A DNA stretch of 64,000 bases, from positions 1 through 64,000 of the forward strand of contig JBNKMS010000002.1 in NCBI GenBank assembly GCA_050293315.1, given 5' to 3'. The position numbers and the translations under genes are program-made. Positions within the stretch are counted from its first letter, which is position 1; every line of letters starts with the position of its first letter. The notes under the pieces were generated by a model. It saw only the letters and a list, made by a program, of their open reading frames with translations. It was not told the origin of the DNA and ran no database searches. Positions 33,382 through 43,133 of this stretch are shown here, piece after piece. Source of the stretch: CBFDBF01 sp050293315. Lineage in GTDB: Bacteria > Pseudomonadota > Gammaproteobacteria > Chromatiales > Chromatiaceae.

Positions 33382-36204
33382 ATGGACACTATACATATAC
33401 GCGGAGCACGCACCCACAATCTAAAAGATATCGATATCGATCTGCCCCGGGACAAGCTGATCGTCATCACCGGCCTCTCCGGCTCCGGTAAATCCTCGCT
33501 GGCATTCGACACCATCTATGCCGAGGGGCAGCGGCGCTATGTCGAGTCGCTCTCCGCCTACGCCCGCCAGTTCCTGTCGATGATGGAGAAACCGGATGTC
33601 GACCATATAGAGGGACTCTCCCCGGCGATCTCGATTGAACAGAAGAGCACCTCGCACAACCCCCGCTCCACGGTCGGCACCATCACTGAGATCCATGACT
33701 ATCTACGCCTACTGTTCGCCCGCGCCGGCACCCCGCGCTGCCCGCAACACGACCAACCGCTTGAGGCGCAGACCGTCAGCCAGATGGTAGACCAGGTCAT
33801 GGCGCTGCCGGAGGGGAGCAAGCTGATGCTGCTCTCCCCGGCCATCTCCGAACGTAAGGGTGAATATCACAAACTGCTGGCAGAGCTGCTGGCCCAGGGG
33901 TTCATCCGCGCCCGGATAGATGGCGAGGTGTGGGAGCTGGATGAGCCACCGGAGCTGGAGCTGCATAAAAAACATACTATCGAGGTGGTGGTTGACCGCT
34001 TCAAGGTACGGCCAGACCTTGCCCTGCGGCTGGCGGAGTCGTTTGAGACCGCCCTGCGACTCTCCGACGGCCTGGCAAGGGTCGCCTGGATCGATGAACC
34101 GCAGCGTGAGGAGCTTATCTTCTCCGCCAACTTCGCCTGCCCCCAGTGCGGCTACAGCATCCCGGAGCTAGAGCCGAGGCTCTTCTCCTTTAACAACCCG
34201 GTCGGGGCATGCCCCACCTGCGACGGTCTTGGAGTAGAGCAGTATTTTGATCCGGAGCGGGTGGTGGCACATCCCCATCTGAGCCTGGCCGGTGGAGCCA
34301 TACGCAATTGGGACCGCCGCACCAGCTACTATTTTCAACTGATCAAATCTCTCGGGCGTCACTTTAAGTTCGATGTTGAGACCGAGTGGCAGGAGCTACC
34401 TGCTGAGATCCGTGAGATCATCCTCTATGGCAGTGGTGACACTGAGATCAAGTTCAGCTACTTCAATGATAGGGGTGGACGCTACACCAAGGTGCATCCG
34501 TTTGAGGGGATAATCCGCAATATGGAGCGACGCTATCGCGAGACCGAGTCCAACGCGGTACGCGATGAGCTGGCACGCTATATTGCCCATCAGAGCTGTC
34601 CGGACTGTGGCGGCGCACGCCTCAACCAAGGGGCGCGGCATGTCTTTGTAGAGCAACACAATCTGCCCACCATTTCCGCCATGCCAATCGGTCATGCACT
34701 GGAGTTCTTTACTGCGCTGAAACTCCCAGGCAAGCGGGGCGAGATTGCGGCCAAGGTGGTAAAAGAGATCGTGCAGCGGCTCAATTTTCTGGTCAACGTC
34801 GGACTCGACTATCTTACCCTGGAGCGGAGTGCCGACACCCTCTCTGGAGGCGAAGCGCAACGTATCCGCCTGGCCAGTCAGATCGGTGCCGGGCTGGTTG
34901 GGGTGATGTATATCCTGGATGAACCATCTATCGGCCTGCACCAGCGCGATAACAGCAAACTGCTGGAGACCCTCGCCTATCTACGCGATTTGGGCAACAC
35001 CGTTATCGTAGTGGAGCATGATGAAGAGGCGATACGCAGCGCCGACCATCTGGTCGACATCGGCCCTGGTGCCGGGGTCCATGGTGGTCGTATCGTCGCC
35101 CAGGGTGAGGTCAATGATGTGATTGCAGCCGGCGACTCGCTTACCGGGAGATATCTTTCCGGTGAACTTGCCATCAAGGTCCCGACAGAGCGTACTGCCG
35201 TTGACCGGAAACGGATACTCTCCCTGCTGGGTGCCAGCGGTAATAATCTGAAACAGGTTGACCTGCATATCCCTGTGGGTCTGTTTACATGCATTACTGG
35301 TGTCTCCGGTTCGGGTAAATCCACCCTGATCAACGACACCCTCTACCCTTTAGTCTCGTCCAGACTCAATCCAGGCCACCGCGACTCGGCACCCTGCAAT
35401 GAGATCACCGGCATTGAGCACTTTGATAAGGTGGTGGATATAGACCAGAGCCCCATTGGACGCACCCCTCGCTCTAACCCGGCCACCTATACCGGCCTGT
35501 TTACCCCTATCCGGGAGCTGTTTGCCAACACCCAGGAGGCGCGTTCCCGCGGCTATACCCCTGGACGCTTCAGCTTCAACGTCAAGGGTGGCCGCTGTGA
35601 GGCCTGCCGTGGTGATGGCGTAATCAAGGTGGAGATGCACTTCTTGCCGGACATCTATGTGCAGTGTGATATCTGTAAGGGGAAGCGCTACAACCGCGAG
35701 ACCCTGCAGATCAAATACAAGGACAGAAGCATCGATCAAATACTGGCGATGACTGTGGAGGAGGCCCTCGACTTCTTTGCCGCCATCCCGGCGCTGAAGC
35801 GCAAGCTCACCACCCTGATGGATGTAGGCCTCTCCTATATCACCCTGGGACAGAACGCCACCACCCTCTCTGGGGGTGAAGCGCAGCGGGTAAAGCTGTC
35901 CCGCGAGCTATCCAAACGCGATACCGGTAGCACCCTATATATCCTGGATGAGCCCACCACCGGGCTGCACTTCCACGATATCCAGCACCTGCTGGAGGTG
36001 CTGCATCGACTCCGCGACCACGGTAATAGCGTGGTGGTAATTGAGCACAATCTGGACGTGATCAAGACCGCCGACTGGATCATCGACCTGGGACCAGAGG
36101 GCGGAGACCGTGGTGGCGAGATTATCACCCAGGGGACCCCTGAAGAGGTGGCTGCAGTGGAGCACTCGTATACAGGGCACTATCTGCAGGCAATGCTGAA
36201 ATAG
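33382..36204 (+). CDS. uvrA: Excinuclease ABC subunit A
   Basis: A 940-residue DNA damage-recognition ATPase of nucleotide excision repair. It has two ABC modules with Walker A GLSGSGKSSLAFDT and GVSGSGKSTLINDT, and two ABC signature segments, DTLSGGEAQRIRLASQIG and TTLSGGEAQRVKLSREL. The zinc modules are visible as CPQCGYS with CPTCDG in the first half and CEACRGDG with CDICKGKRY in the second. Length equals E. coli UvrA. It meets the GGDEF-EAL gene tail to tail, seven bases apart. Confidence 0.97.
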   Translation: MDTIHIRGARTHNLKDIDIDLPRDKLIVITGLSGSGKSSLAFDTIYAEGQRRYVESLSAYARQFLSMMEKPDVDHIEGLSPAISIEQKSTSHNPRSTVGTITEIHDYLRLLFARAGTPRCPQHDQPLEAQTVSQMVDQVMALPEGSKLMLLSPAISERKGEYHKLLAELLAQGFIRARIDGEVWELDEPPELELHKKHTIEVVVDRFKVRPDLALRLAESFETALRLSDGLARVAWIDEPQREELIFSANFACPQCGYSIPELEPRLFSFNNPVGACPTCDGLGVEQYFDPERVVAHPHLSLAGGAIRNWDRRTSYYFQLIKSLGRHFKFDVETEWQELPAEIREIILYGSGDTEIKFSYFNDRGGRYTKVHPFEGIIRNMERRYRETESNAVRDELARYIAHQSCPDCGGARLNQGARHVFVEQHNLPTISAMPIGHALEFFTALKLPGKRGEIAAKVVKEIVQRLNFLVNVGLDYLTLERSADTLSGGEAQRIRLASQIGAGLVGVMYILDEPSIGLHQRDNSKLLETLAYLRDLGNTVIVVEHDEEAIRSADHLVDIGPGAGVHGGRIVAQGEVNDVIAAGDSLTGRYLSGELAIKVPTERTAVDRKRILSLLGASGNNLKQVDLHIPVGLFTCITGVSGSGKSTLINDTLYPLVSSRLNPGHRDSAPCNEITGIEHFDKVVDIDQSPIGRTPRSNPATYTGLFTPIRELFANTQEARSRGYTPGRFSFNVKGGRCEACRGDGVIKVEMHFLPDIYVQCDICKGKRYNRETLQIKYKDRSIDQILAMTVEEALDFFAAIPALKRKLTTLMDVGLSYITLGQNATTLSGGEAQRVKLSRELSKRDTGSTLYILDEPTTGLHFHDIQHLLEVLHRLRDHGNSVVVIEHNLDVIKTADWIIDLGPEGGDRGGEIITQGTPEEVAAVEHSYTGHYLQAMLK

Positions 36205-36211
36205 CCCTACT

Positions 36212-39019
36212 CTAGCAAGGCAGGATGACCCCTGATACCTCCTGCGGATCACTCATATAGTTACCGATCAACTCAGCAAACATCTCTGGTGGCAGCGGTT
36301 TACTGAATAACAGCCCCTGCCCCATCTGACACCCCTGCTGCTGCAAAAAGTCTCTCTGCACCGCAGTCTCAATACCCTCTGCAACTATTTCCAGATTAAG
36401 GCGATGCGCCATAGCAATAATCGCGGAGGTGATGGTTGTATCATCAGGATCATGGGGTGTATCTTTTATAAACGAACGATCTATCTTTAAGGTGTCCAGT
36501 GGAAGACGTTTCAGATAGCTCAGTGATGAGTGGCCAGTCCCAAAATCATCAATCGATATAGAGATACCCATTTGTTTAAATGCGGTCAGCGCATTAATAG
36601 TATCATCAACATTCTGCATGACTGTACTTTCAGTAATCTCCAGACCCAAATATTTTGGGTCAAGCTTATGACGTTTCAGTGCCGACTCTATCCTGCTGTG
36701 TAGATCATGTTGTAGAAATTGCATATTGCTCAAATTCACGGAAATACGCATGTGTGGATAGCCTGCATCTTGCCACTCCCTGTTCTGCCTACACGCCTCA
36801 TTAAACACCCATTCACCAAGATCGATAATCATCCCGGTCTCTTCTGCGATCTGGATAAGTTCCAATACTGGAATTGTGCCAAGTTCAGGCCGACTGAAGC
36901 GTAACAATGCCTCAGCTGACACGATCTTTCTAGTCACGAGATCTATCTGTGGCTGATAGTATAATTTGAACTCTTTAGCATTTAGCGCCTTACGCAGCTC
37001 GCCCTCCAGTTTGAGACGACTTGCCACCAAGGCGTTCATTTTGCTGGTATAGAATTGATAGTTATTTTTACCAACACTCTTCGCATGATACATAGCAGTA
37101 TCTGCACTCTTAAGTAGGGCCTCAACACTCTCTCCATCATCCGGATATATCGCGATACCTATACTCGTAGTCACATACACCTCATGCCCTTTGAGATCGT
37201 ATATACCAGCTATCGATTTTATGACCCTATCCGTTACTGCGCCGATTGTCTCCGGGTTATCGATATTATCAAGCAAGATTGTAAATTCGTCGCCGCCAAG
37301 TCGCGCGATACAACGCTCATGTTCAAACGGGGCATCTGGACGTCCCACGATATCAGAGCCTCGCAGGCACTCAACCAGCCTGTCACTTACCCCCACGAGC
37401 AGCAGGTCACCACGCTCGTGCCCTAATGTATCATTGATGCGCTTGAATTCATCCAGATCAAGATAGAGTATGGCACAGGACCTGTTATGTCTTTTGGCTG
37501 TATTAACAGCCAGGCTGACATGCTCTTTAAATGCCTGTCGATTCGGCAGTTTGGTCAGATGATCAAAATAGGCCATATTGCGTATTTTCTCATTCCACCT
37601 CTGGCGCTCCGTAACATCGCGAGCAAATACGCTTAATATAAATAGCCGACCTATATGGGTACTAGAGATCACCAACTCTAAGGCAAACTTCCGATCACTG
37701 TTGTCTCTCCCTGTGGTCTCGAGGTGAACATTATTTGGTTCAGAATCATCGGGATCAAGCATCGAACTAAGAATATCTGAGGTCTCACTGAATGCGCTCT
37801 CAGTAAGAATCAGAGGAAACAGCCCCTGACCGATCACCTCCTCTTCACTGTAACCAAATATCTTCGATGCCTGCCTGTTCCAACTGACTATATTGCCCTT
37901 GATGTCAGCAGTAATGACGGCCTCAAATGCTGTATCGACCACATGGGCAAAACGGGCATTCTCAGCAGCAATTACGGCATTAGCTTCACTCTCCTGCTGC
38001 CGTGCGATCTTTCTGCTTTCGTAGGCAGCTACAGCCAGAGAGAGCAACGAAATAGAGAGCAGCCATTGGACCCCTATCTTCCATAGATTAATATCTCCAA
38101 TACCGACCTCCTCCCGGATCAAAAGAGTAAAGGGCAATCCATAGACATCTATATTCTGCCTAAATGAGAGTATGCCCATATGCTCTAAATCTCCCCCTAT
38201 CTCATTCTGTTTGGACACATCGATCCGTCCATTTGCCGGCGATCCTTCTGCTCCAGCAACAGGAATAAGGTCAACTTTAGTAACCCTCGCATGCTGGATA
38301 TCCTCAGATAGGCGTTGGAGATCTATCCTCAGGGCATACATGCCACTGAACATAGCCATACGATCATCGTCCTTTTTCGGCGGGTAACGCCCCAGATAGA
38401 GAGGCTTCATCACAAAATAGGTCTGAGCTTCTCGATTGTTATGGGAAAAGGGTCCGGCCATTGTAATGCCGCCAGAGGTTACAGCCTTATCTATCGCAGC
38501 AAACGCCTCTGGTTGCTGGGACAGATCATACCCAAGCCAGTTGGACGATAATGGCCCCATCGGCTCGACAAAGCTGATAGGCAGATGAAATCCCTGTTTG
38601 TATGCACGACCTTGTGATGTCTCCTGTTCTATGCGAAAACTGACAAAACCATCCTCACGCATGCGGTTCTCATAATCTGCCAGCATATCGTCATGGATCC
38701 AGTCCATACGGATCACACCGCCAATAAAGGGGTATGCCTTCAATATCTCGTGTGAAAATGCCGCCTGCTCAGCACTACTGAGGAGGTCATCCGAATGAAA
38801 CAGACCGGTGAGGGAAATCAGTACAGTCTCAAGGTTGGCGATACGTTGATTCAGTCTGAGCTGTGTTGCAGATGCCTTAGCCTTAAAGTCATCTTCGACC
38901 GAGCTATACTCAAGCCAGAACGCAAACAGACCGGATAAAACCACAAACAGAGCGGCAATACACAAGAGAATGACTCTGTGACTCTCTTTATATATTTGTT
39001 TCCTCTTACTGAAATGCAT
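36212..39019 (-). CDS. CHASE-PAS-GGDEF-EAL membrane protein (c-di-GMP turnover)
   Basis: A 935-residue protein. Helix 16-37, a periplasmic CHASE domain (about 45-300, with SLTGLFHSDDLLSSAEQAAF), helix about 312-333, PAS (about 350-470), GGDEF (GGDEF at 575-579) and EAL (EALLRF near 702, DDFGTGHSSLSYL later). The GGDEF domain has an insert of about 13 residues between the usual inhibitory site RGSD and the GGDEF loop. Both active-site motifs are intact. The gene starts two bases after the stop of a periplasmic binding-protein gene, so the binding protein may feed a signal to the CHASE domain. The ligand is unknown. Confidence 0.88.
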   Translation of the reverse strand: MHFSKRKQIYKESHRVILLCIAALFVVLSGLFAFWLEYSSVEDDFKAKASATQLRLNQRIANLETVLISLTGLFHSDDLLSSAEQAAFSHEILKAYPFIGGVIRMDWIHDDMLADYENRMREDGFVSFRIEQETSQGRAYKQGFHLPISFVEPMGPLSSNWLGYDLSQQPEAFAAIDKAVTSGGITMAGPFSHNNREAQTYFVMKPLYLGRYPPKKDDDRMAMFSGMYALRIDLQRLSEDIQHARVTKVDLIPVAGAEGSPANGRIDVSKQNEIGGDLEHMGILSFRQNIDVYGLPFTLLIREEVGIGDINLWKIGVQWLLSISLLSLAVAAYESRKIARQQESEANAVIAAENARFAHVVDTAFEAVITADIKGNIVSWNRQASKIFGYSEEEVIGQGLFPLILTESAFSETSDILSSMLDPDDSEPNNVHLETTGRDNSDRKFALELVISSTHIGRLFILSVFARDVTERQRWNEKIRNMAYFDHLTKLPNRQAFKEHVSLAVNTAKRHNRSCAILYLDLDEFKRINDTLGHERGDLLLVGVSDRLVECLRGSDIVGRPDAPFEHERCIARLGGDEFTILLDNIDNPETIGAVTDRVIKSIAGIYDLKGHEVYVTTSIGIAIYPDDGESVEALLKSADTAMYHAKSVGKNNYQFYTSKMNALVASRLKLEGELRKALNAKEFKLYYQPQIDLVTRKIVSAEALLRFSRPELGTIPVLELIQIAEETGMIIDLGEWVFNEACRQNREWQDAGYPHMRISVNLSNMQFLQHDLHSRIESALKRHKLDPKYLGLEITESTVMQNVDDTINALTAFKQMGISISIDDFGTGHSSLSYLKRLPLDTLKIDRSFIKDTPHDPDDTTITSAIIAMAHRLNLEIVAEGIETAVQRDFLQQQGCQMGQGLLFSKPLPPEMFAELIGNYMSDPQEVSGVILPC

Positions 39020-39021
39020 TG

Positions 39022-39987
39022 TTATTGTATTTTCTTGGCCTTGCGCACGTATGCTGCAGGCATCTCAATGCCACTCCCTTGTAAGATTGATTGATTCACC
39101 CATATCTCCGATTTTCTGTTGGATACAATGGGGATGTCTGCCGGGCTTGCCCCATCAAGTATGGCAAGAGCGGCCTTACCGGCCCACTCCCCATGCTCTG
39201 CCGGGATCTTTGTCAGACCAAGAATTGTGTATGGCATCATCCATTCGTGATTCGTCACGCTGAGCTTGCGGGTGTCACTCTGTGTAGCGTGTTTAGCCAA
39301 ATCACTATCCCAATCATTAATGCCTGAGTTGCTTCCAATTACTACCAAATCATACTGCTGCGCATATCTATAGGCCGAGATCCAATCTTTTGTGGTCTGC
39401 GCCAATCTATATTTCAAATCAACATTGTATTTCTCTGCTGCCAGCTCAAATCTATGCAGGTTCTTTTTCTCGGTTAGCGTATCCGCCCCGATATAGATAG
39501 CCGTTCGCGCCCTTCCCTGAATAGAATCAACCCGCCGAAACAGCTCATCTATTGGGGCCACTTCAACCATGCCTGTGGCGTTCTTATATGGTAAGCCATA
39601 CCCTTCAACGGTCCAATTCACGCCACAGAAAACGAATGGGACATCATGATCCTTATAAAATGGCTGCAGGACGTATTTTACGGCATTATCATCCGATGTT
39701 ATTACAACATCCGGCTGCCACTTATCTATTAACTCCTTTGCTTGCAGTGCTGCAGCCTTTATTGATGCGATATCCTTTTTTCGCTTGGTGTCCATGTCAA
39801 ACTGTTTAAGCTCGCACTTACCGCCTACGGTATCGCGCAGGCCCTGCTCTACACCATCAGACCAGGCGTATCCTTTGTGGTAGGAGGATATATAGAGACA
39901 TTTTTCAGCGGCCGCGCCATGTGACGAGAGCGCCAGTATTACAGTTAGAACATAGACAGAGCGTAGCGTTCGCGTTGAGTCAGGCAT
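39022..39987 (-). CDS. Periplasmic ABC-type substrate-binding protein
   Basis: A 321-residue protein with a signal peptide (cleavage after HGAAA, about residue 27). The mature part has the two-lobed periplasmic binding pattern; CLYISSYHKGYAWSDGVEQG and DVVITSDDNAVKYVLQPFY are typical of the binding-protein family often fused to or next to PAS kinases and diguanylate cyclases. No ABC permease or ATPase is nearby. The next gene, two bases downstream, encodes the CHASE-PAS-GGDEF-EAL protein, so a sensing role is more likely than transport. Confidence 0.82.
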   Translation of the reverse strand: MPDSTRTLRSVYVLTVILALSSHGAAAEKCLYISSYHKGYAWSDGVEQGLRDTVGGKCELKQFDMDTKRKKDIASIKAAALQAKELIDKWQPDVVITSDDNAVKYVLQPFYKDHDVPFVFCGVNWTVEGYGLPYKNATGMVEVAPIDELFRRVDSIQGRARTAIYIGADTLTEKKNLHRFELAAEKYNVDLKYRLAQTTKDWISAYRYAQQYDLVVIGSNSGINDWDSDLAKHATQSDTRKLSVTNHEWMMPYTILGLTKIPAEHGEWAGKAALAILDGASPADIPIVSNRKSEIWVNQSILQGSGIEMPAAYVRKAKKIQ

Positions 39988-40108
39988 AGAGACAAATCAT
40001 CGATAAAAGACCGTACACATAGTGTAATTATCACTAGTATAGTATCAATGTACAGGGCTGGGGGTTTGGGATGATAATATTAGAAAATTCCGCTCTCTGG
40101 CCAGGTTT

Positions 40109-41152
40109 TCAGGTCTCCCCCTTGGAGTCCTTCAGCGGCAGCTGAATAGTGAACAGGGTCCCTTTGCCCAGCTCTGACTGGACGCTCATTTTTCCGTGGT
40201 GCTTGTCCGTTACCACGCTATACACGATGGCCAGCCCCTGCCCAGAACCCCGCCCCACCTCCTTGGTGGTGAAGAAGGGTTCGAAGATCTTCTGCTGCAA
40301 CTCCTCGGGGATGCCGCAGCCGTTATCTTCGACCTTAATCTCTGCCCACTCGCCGTCACGCCGGGTGGTGATGCGGATAACCCCTTTTTTACCATCTTTC
40401 GCCGTGCAGTCTTCAATGGCATGGGCGGCGTTGACTATAAGATTGAGCAGGGCCTGGCCAAGTTCATCTTTGAGCCCCTCTACCGGCGGTAGCTCAGGGT
40501 CCAGACTGGTCTCCAGATCCGCCACAAGTTTCCACTCATTACGGGATATCTCGACTGTGGTCTGGACCAAACCGGATAGATCCACAGGCTGCATGGTGCC
40601 GCCGCTGGGGTGGGCAAACTCTTTCATTGCGCTCACGATACCGGTGATACGTTTTACCCCGTTCTCACACTCATTCAGGGCGCGGGGAATCTCCTCCTGC
40701 AGGAATTCGAAATCGGCATCTTCCAAGGCCTTGGCGATAGTATTGTGGTACTCCTGTGGGGATTGCCCCTCCGGTGCTGAGGATAACAGACTCTCGCAGG
40801 AGTTCAGCGCCTGAAGCAACTCCGAAAAGGTCTGTGAGAGAAAATTGATATTATTTCCAACATACTGGGTCGGGGTATTGATCTCGTGGGCAATGCCGGA
40901 GGCCAACTGGCCGATGGCCTGCAGTTTCTGTGAGTGCAACAGTTCGGCCTGTGCCGCCTTAAGTTCTGCCAGGGTACTTGCCAACTCCTTGGTGCGGGTA
41001 TCGACAACATTTTCCAGTGCGATATTCTGTTCAAATAGCGCGAAACCGGAGATGTCGTCTGCGATATGCTGCTCCAGGCGCTCCGACAATATCCGAATAG
41101 TCTTCTCCTGCGCCTTAAGTTTATGTTGAAGAGTCTGAACCTGTGCGTTCAT
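40109..41152 (-). CDS. Cytosolic histidine kinase paired with FIST sensor
   Basis: A 347-residue soluble kinase. A coiled coil (about 1-85) leads to the phosphorylation site GIAHEINTPTQYVGNN and an HATPase domain with N box LLNLIVNAAHAIED, G1 EDNGCGIP and G2 GRGSGQGLAIVYS. It lacks membrane helices, PAS and receiver domains. The ATG overlaps the FIST gene's stop (ATGA), so the FIST protein is the likely signal input. No response regulator is in the window; the partner must be elsewhere. The kinase core is close to that of the GAF kinase at 43134. Confidence 0.88.
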   Translation of the reverse strand: MNAQVQTLQHKLKAQEKTIRILSERLEQHIADDISGFALFEQNIALENVVDTRTKELASTLAELKAAQAELLHSQKLQAIGQLASGIAHEINTPTQYVGNNINFLSQTFSELLQALNSCESLLSSAPEGQSPQEYHNTIAKALEDADFEFLQEEIPRALNECENGVKRITGIVSAMKEFAHPSGGTMQPVDLSGLVQTTVEISRNEWKLVADLETSLDPELPPVEGLKDELGQALLNLIVNAAHAIEDCTAKDGKKGVIRITTRRDGEWAEIKVEDNGCGIPEELQQKIFEPFFTTKEVGRGSGQGLAIVYSVVTDKHHGKMSVQSELGKGTLFTIQLPLKDSKGET

Positions 41153-42270
41153 TGTCTTTCTCCGATGGCAAGTCCGGTGAATGTCTGATTCATGTGCAAG
41201 GCGTTAAACTGTTCGCCATAGGTGCTGAATCCAATCACCCTGTTCCTTGAAAGCAGTTCGCCGATCTGTTGGCTCATGCCGGTACTCTCGAACTCCAGGC
41301 GGCGCAACACACAGTCGCAACCGATGATCAGACCAGGATTCGGGACCAGTTGCCGAATATCGGCAAAGGCCTTCTCAGCAGCCTCAAATGGGCTGACCGC
41401 TTTTCCGAGGCGCAGGACAATCCCTTCGGCAATGGCGCAGTAAAAGGTCAGGCTAAGGTCGTCATTACACTGCTGGATAGAGCGCACATAATGGTCTGTG
41501 CCCAATTTCAGCATGACGGGAAAACGTGAATAGACATCAGGTGACAGATCGTCGACCGCAAGCCCCAGATGCTCGGCGTATACCTGTGCGGCAGGTTCCC
41601 CATTGAACTCTTTTACCGTGCGGGTCTCCACCTCCGCCTCGGTGACAACCAGCAGGGTCTCTGTCGGGACGAAATGCTGGAATTTGAAGGCGGCGAACGG
41701 GGCGTCCGTTTCGATCAGCGCCAACACCGCGGCATCGGTCATAAAACTACCATTGGCGAGAACGAAGGTTGTATTAAAGGCGAGATCATCCCCGGCCGAT
41801 CCTCCGATCAGTGGCATGTCGGGGAAACAGTGGTGCAGGGCCGCCGTTAGCCGCTCCTCCATGCGCGACAGGCCGTCTACCAGAAGGACACCAAACCAGT
41901 GTGTACCGCTATCCAAGGCCGGCACCTCGACCCTCTGCCCCAGGTCGGAGACCAGGGCCTGACACTGCTTCAGCGGCTGGATTACCTCTATGCGAACATT
42001 CAGGGGATCGCCGTAGAACCCGGTTGCCTGCAGGCCGCGTTGCCGATATCCGCCCGGTCCTATCTGGCCGGCAGTGGTACAGCCGAAGAGCGGCACAGAA
42101 AATGCTGCGCCGAGGGTGGAGGCCAGCTCTTCCAGATCGTAATCAGTGGATACAAAAAGTAGCACAGCCTTAAGGCCTTCAGGCCTTAGCTGTTCTCTGA
42201 TCTCTGCCACTGCTCCTGACGCGTCCTTGTTTTCACTCAAGGCCGTCCTGCCAATCAGTCCCATGCACAA
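41149..42270 (-). CDS. FIST-domain sensor protein
   Basis: A 373-residue cytosolic protein with FIST_N (about 35-215; VPLFGCTTAGQIGPGGYRQ and GGSAGDDLAFNTTFV) and FIST_C (about 220-355; the ending VIGFSTYGEQF is typical). FIST domains are thought to bind small ligands such as amino acids and occur with kinases, chemoreceptors and c-di-GMP enzymes. Here the gene overlaps a histidine kinase gene by four bases. There is no signal peptide, so sensing is intracellular. Confidence 0.88.
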   Translation of the reverse strand: MCMGLIGRTALSENKDASGAVAEIREQLRPEGLKAVLLFVSTDYDLEELASTLGAAFSVPLFGCTTAGQIGPGGYRQRGLQATGFYGDPLNVRIEVIQPLKQCQALVSDLGQRVEVPALDSGTHWFGVLLVDGLSRMEERLTAALHHCFPDMPLIGGSAGDDLAFNTTFVLANGSFMTDAAVLALIETDAPFAAFKFQHFVPTETLLVVTEAEVETRTVKEFNGEPAAQVYAEHLGLAVDDLSPDVYSRFPVMLKLGTDHYVRSIQQCNDDLSLTFYCAIAEGIVLRLGKAVSPFEAAEKAFADIRQLVPNPGLIIGCDCVLRRLEFESTGMSQQIGELLSRNRVIGFSTYGEQFNALHMNQTFTGLAIGERQ

Positions 42271-42405
42271 ATTTCCTTATTCTTTTTTTACCACGGATAG
42301 CGGATATCTATAAAGAATAGTCAGCCTTTCTGATTAAGTCTAGGCCTGGATTTATGCTTGTGGCAGTGTATGGCGGGAGTAAATAGTGGACAGTTGACGA
42401 CTATA

Positions 42406-42879
42406 CTAAGGCAAACACTCCGGGACGATATTTTTGTAGTCGCTATACTTGCATCCGCTTGGATTTATCGCGGTTTTTACACAGTAGTCATAACTTCGCT
42501 CCCTTTTACAATATTCGCTGTTCAAGCGGCGCTCCACGCTGGGCCTTGGGATATTTACACCCTGGCAGGCAGGAATCTGTGGCCGCCTAACACATATATC
42601 AGCCCGATGATGCCCTTTATATCTAAATTTAAATCCCGATAACTCCATACATGCATTGATCTCCTGCATATCATTTACAGACAGCCCAGCCCTTTTTGCA
42701 AGGTATAAACTTGGATCAACTGAGGGGTTACCACATTCTAAAAGCGCTTTCTTTACCACCAGTTCCGAAGCGCCCGGCTTAGTCCATAGCTTATATTCAG
42801 GAGGTGGCGGCTGGTGAGACTCACGAATGGAGCACCCAGCTATCACTATGATCACTGCAATAGTAAAGATATGTTTCAT
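42406..42879 (-). CDS. Small cysteine-rich putative lipoprotein
   Basis: A 157-residue protein with a type II signal peptide; the lipobox IAGC gives Cys16. The mature part has ten or so cysteines, including CMELSGF, CVRRP, CKRERSYDYC and CKYSDY, suggesting disulfide bonds in the periplasm. I do not recognise the family. It is 135 bases upstream of nothing on its strand and lies between the FIST operon and the divergent GAF kinase. Short overlapping frames on the other strand look like shadows. Confidence 0.65.
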   Translation of the reverse strand: MKHIFTIAVIIVIAGCSIRESHQPPPPEYKLWTKPGASELVVKKALLECGNPSVDPSLYLAKRAGLSVNDMQEINACMELSGFKFRYKGHHRADICVRRPQIPACQGVNIPRPSVERRLNSEYCKRERSYDYCVKTAINPSGCKYSDYKNIVPECLP

Positions 42880-43133
42880 AGCATTTTTAACACAAGCGCT
42901 AGTCTTTCGGAATTCTATAATATGCGTGGTCAGATTTGGCTTTTACACGTTTCTTTGAGACTTACATTTCATCTGATCCCGCTCATTCCAGCCACTACTT
43001 ATTCTTATTCATTGTGGGTGTCACAGCCACAGCACTCACAAATATGCCTACCCTTGCAAAACGGTAGATCTTATCCAGACTATACTTTTGGGAACTGCTG
43101 TAGTCCAGTCTATTATGGAGCATCGCCGAATCC

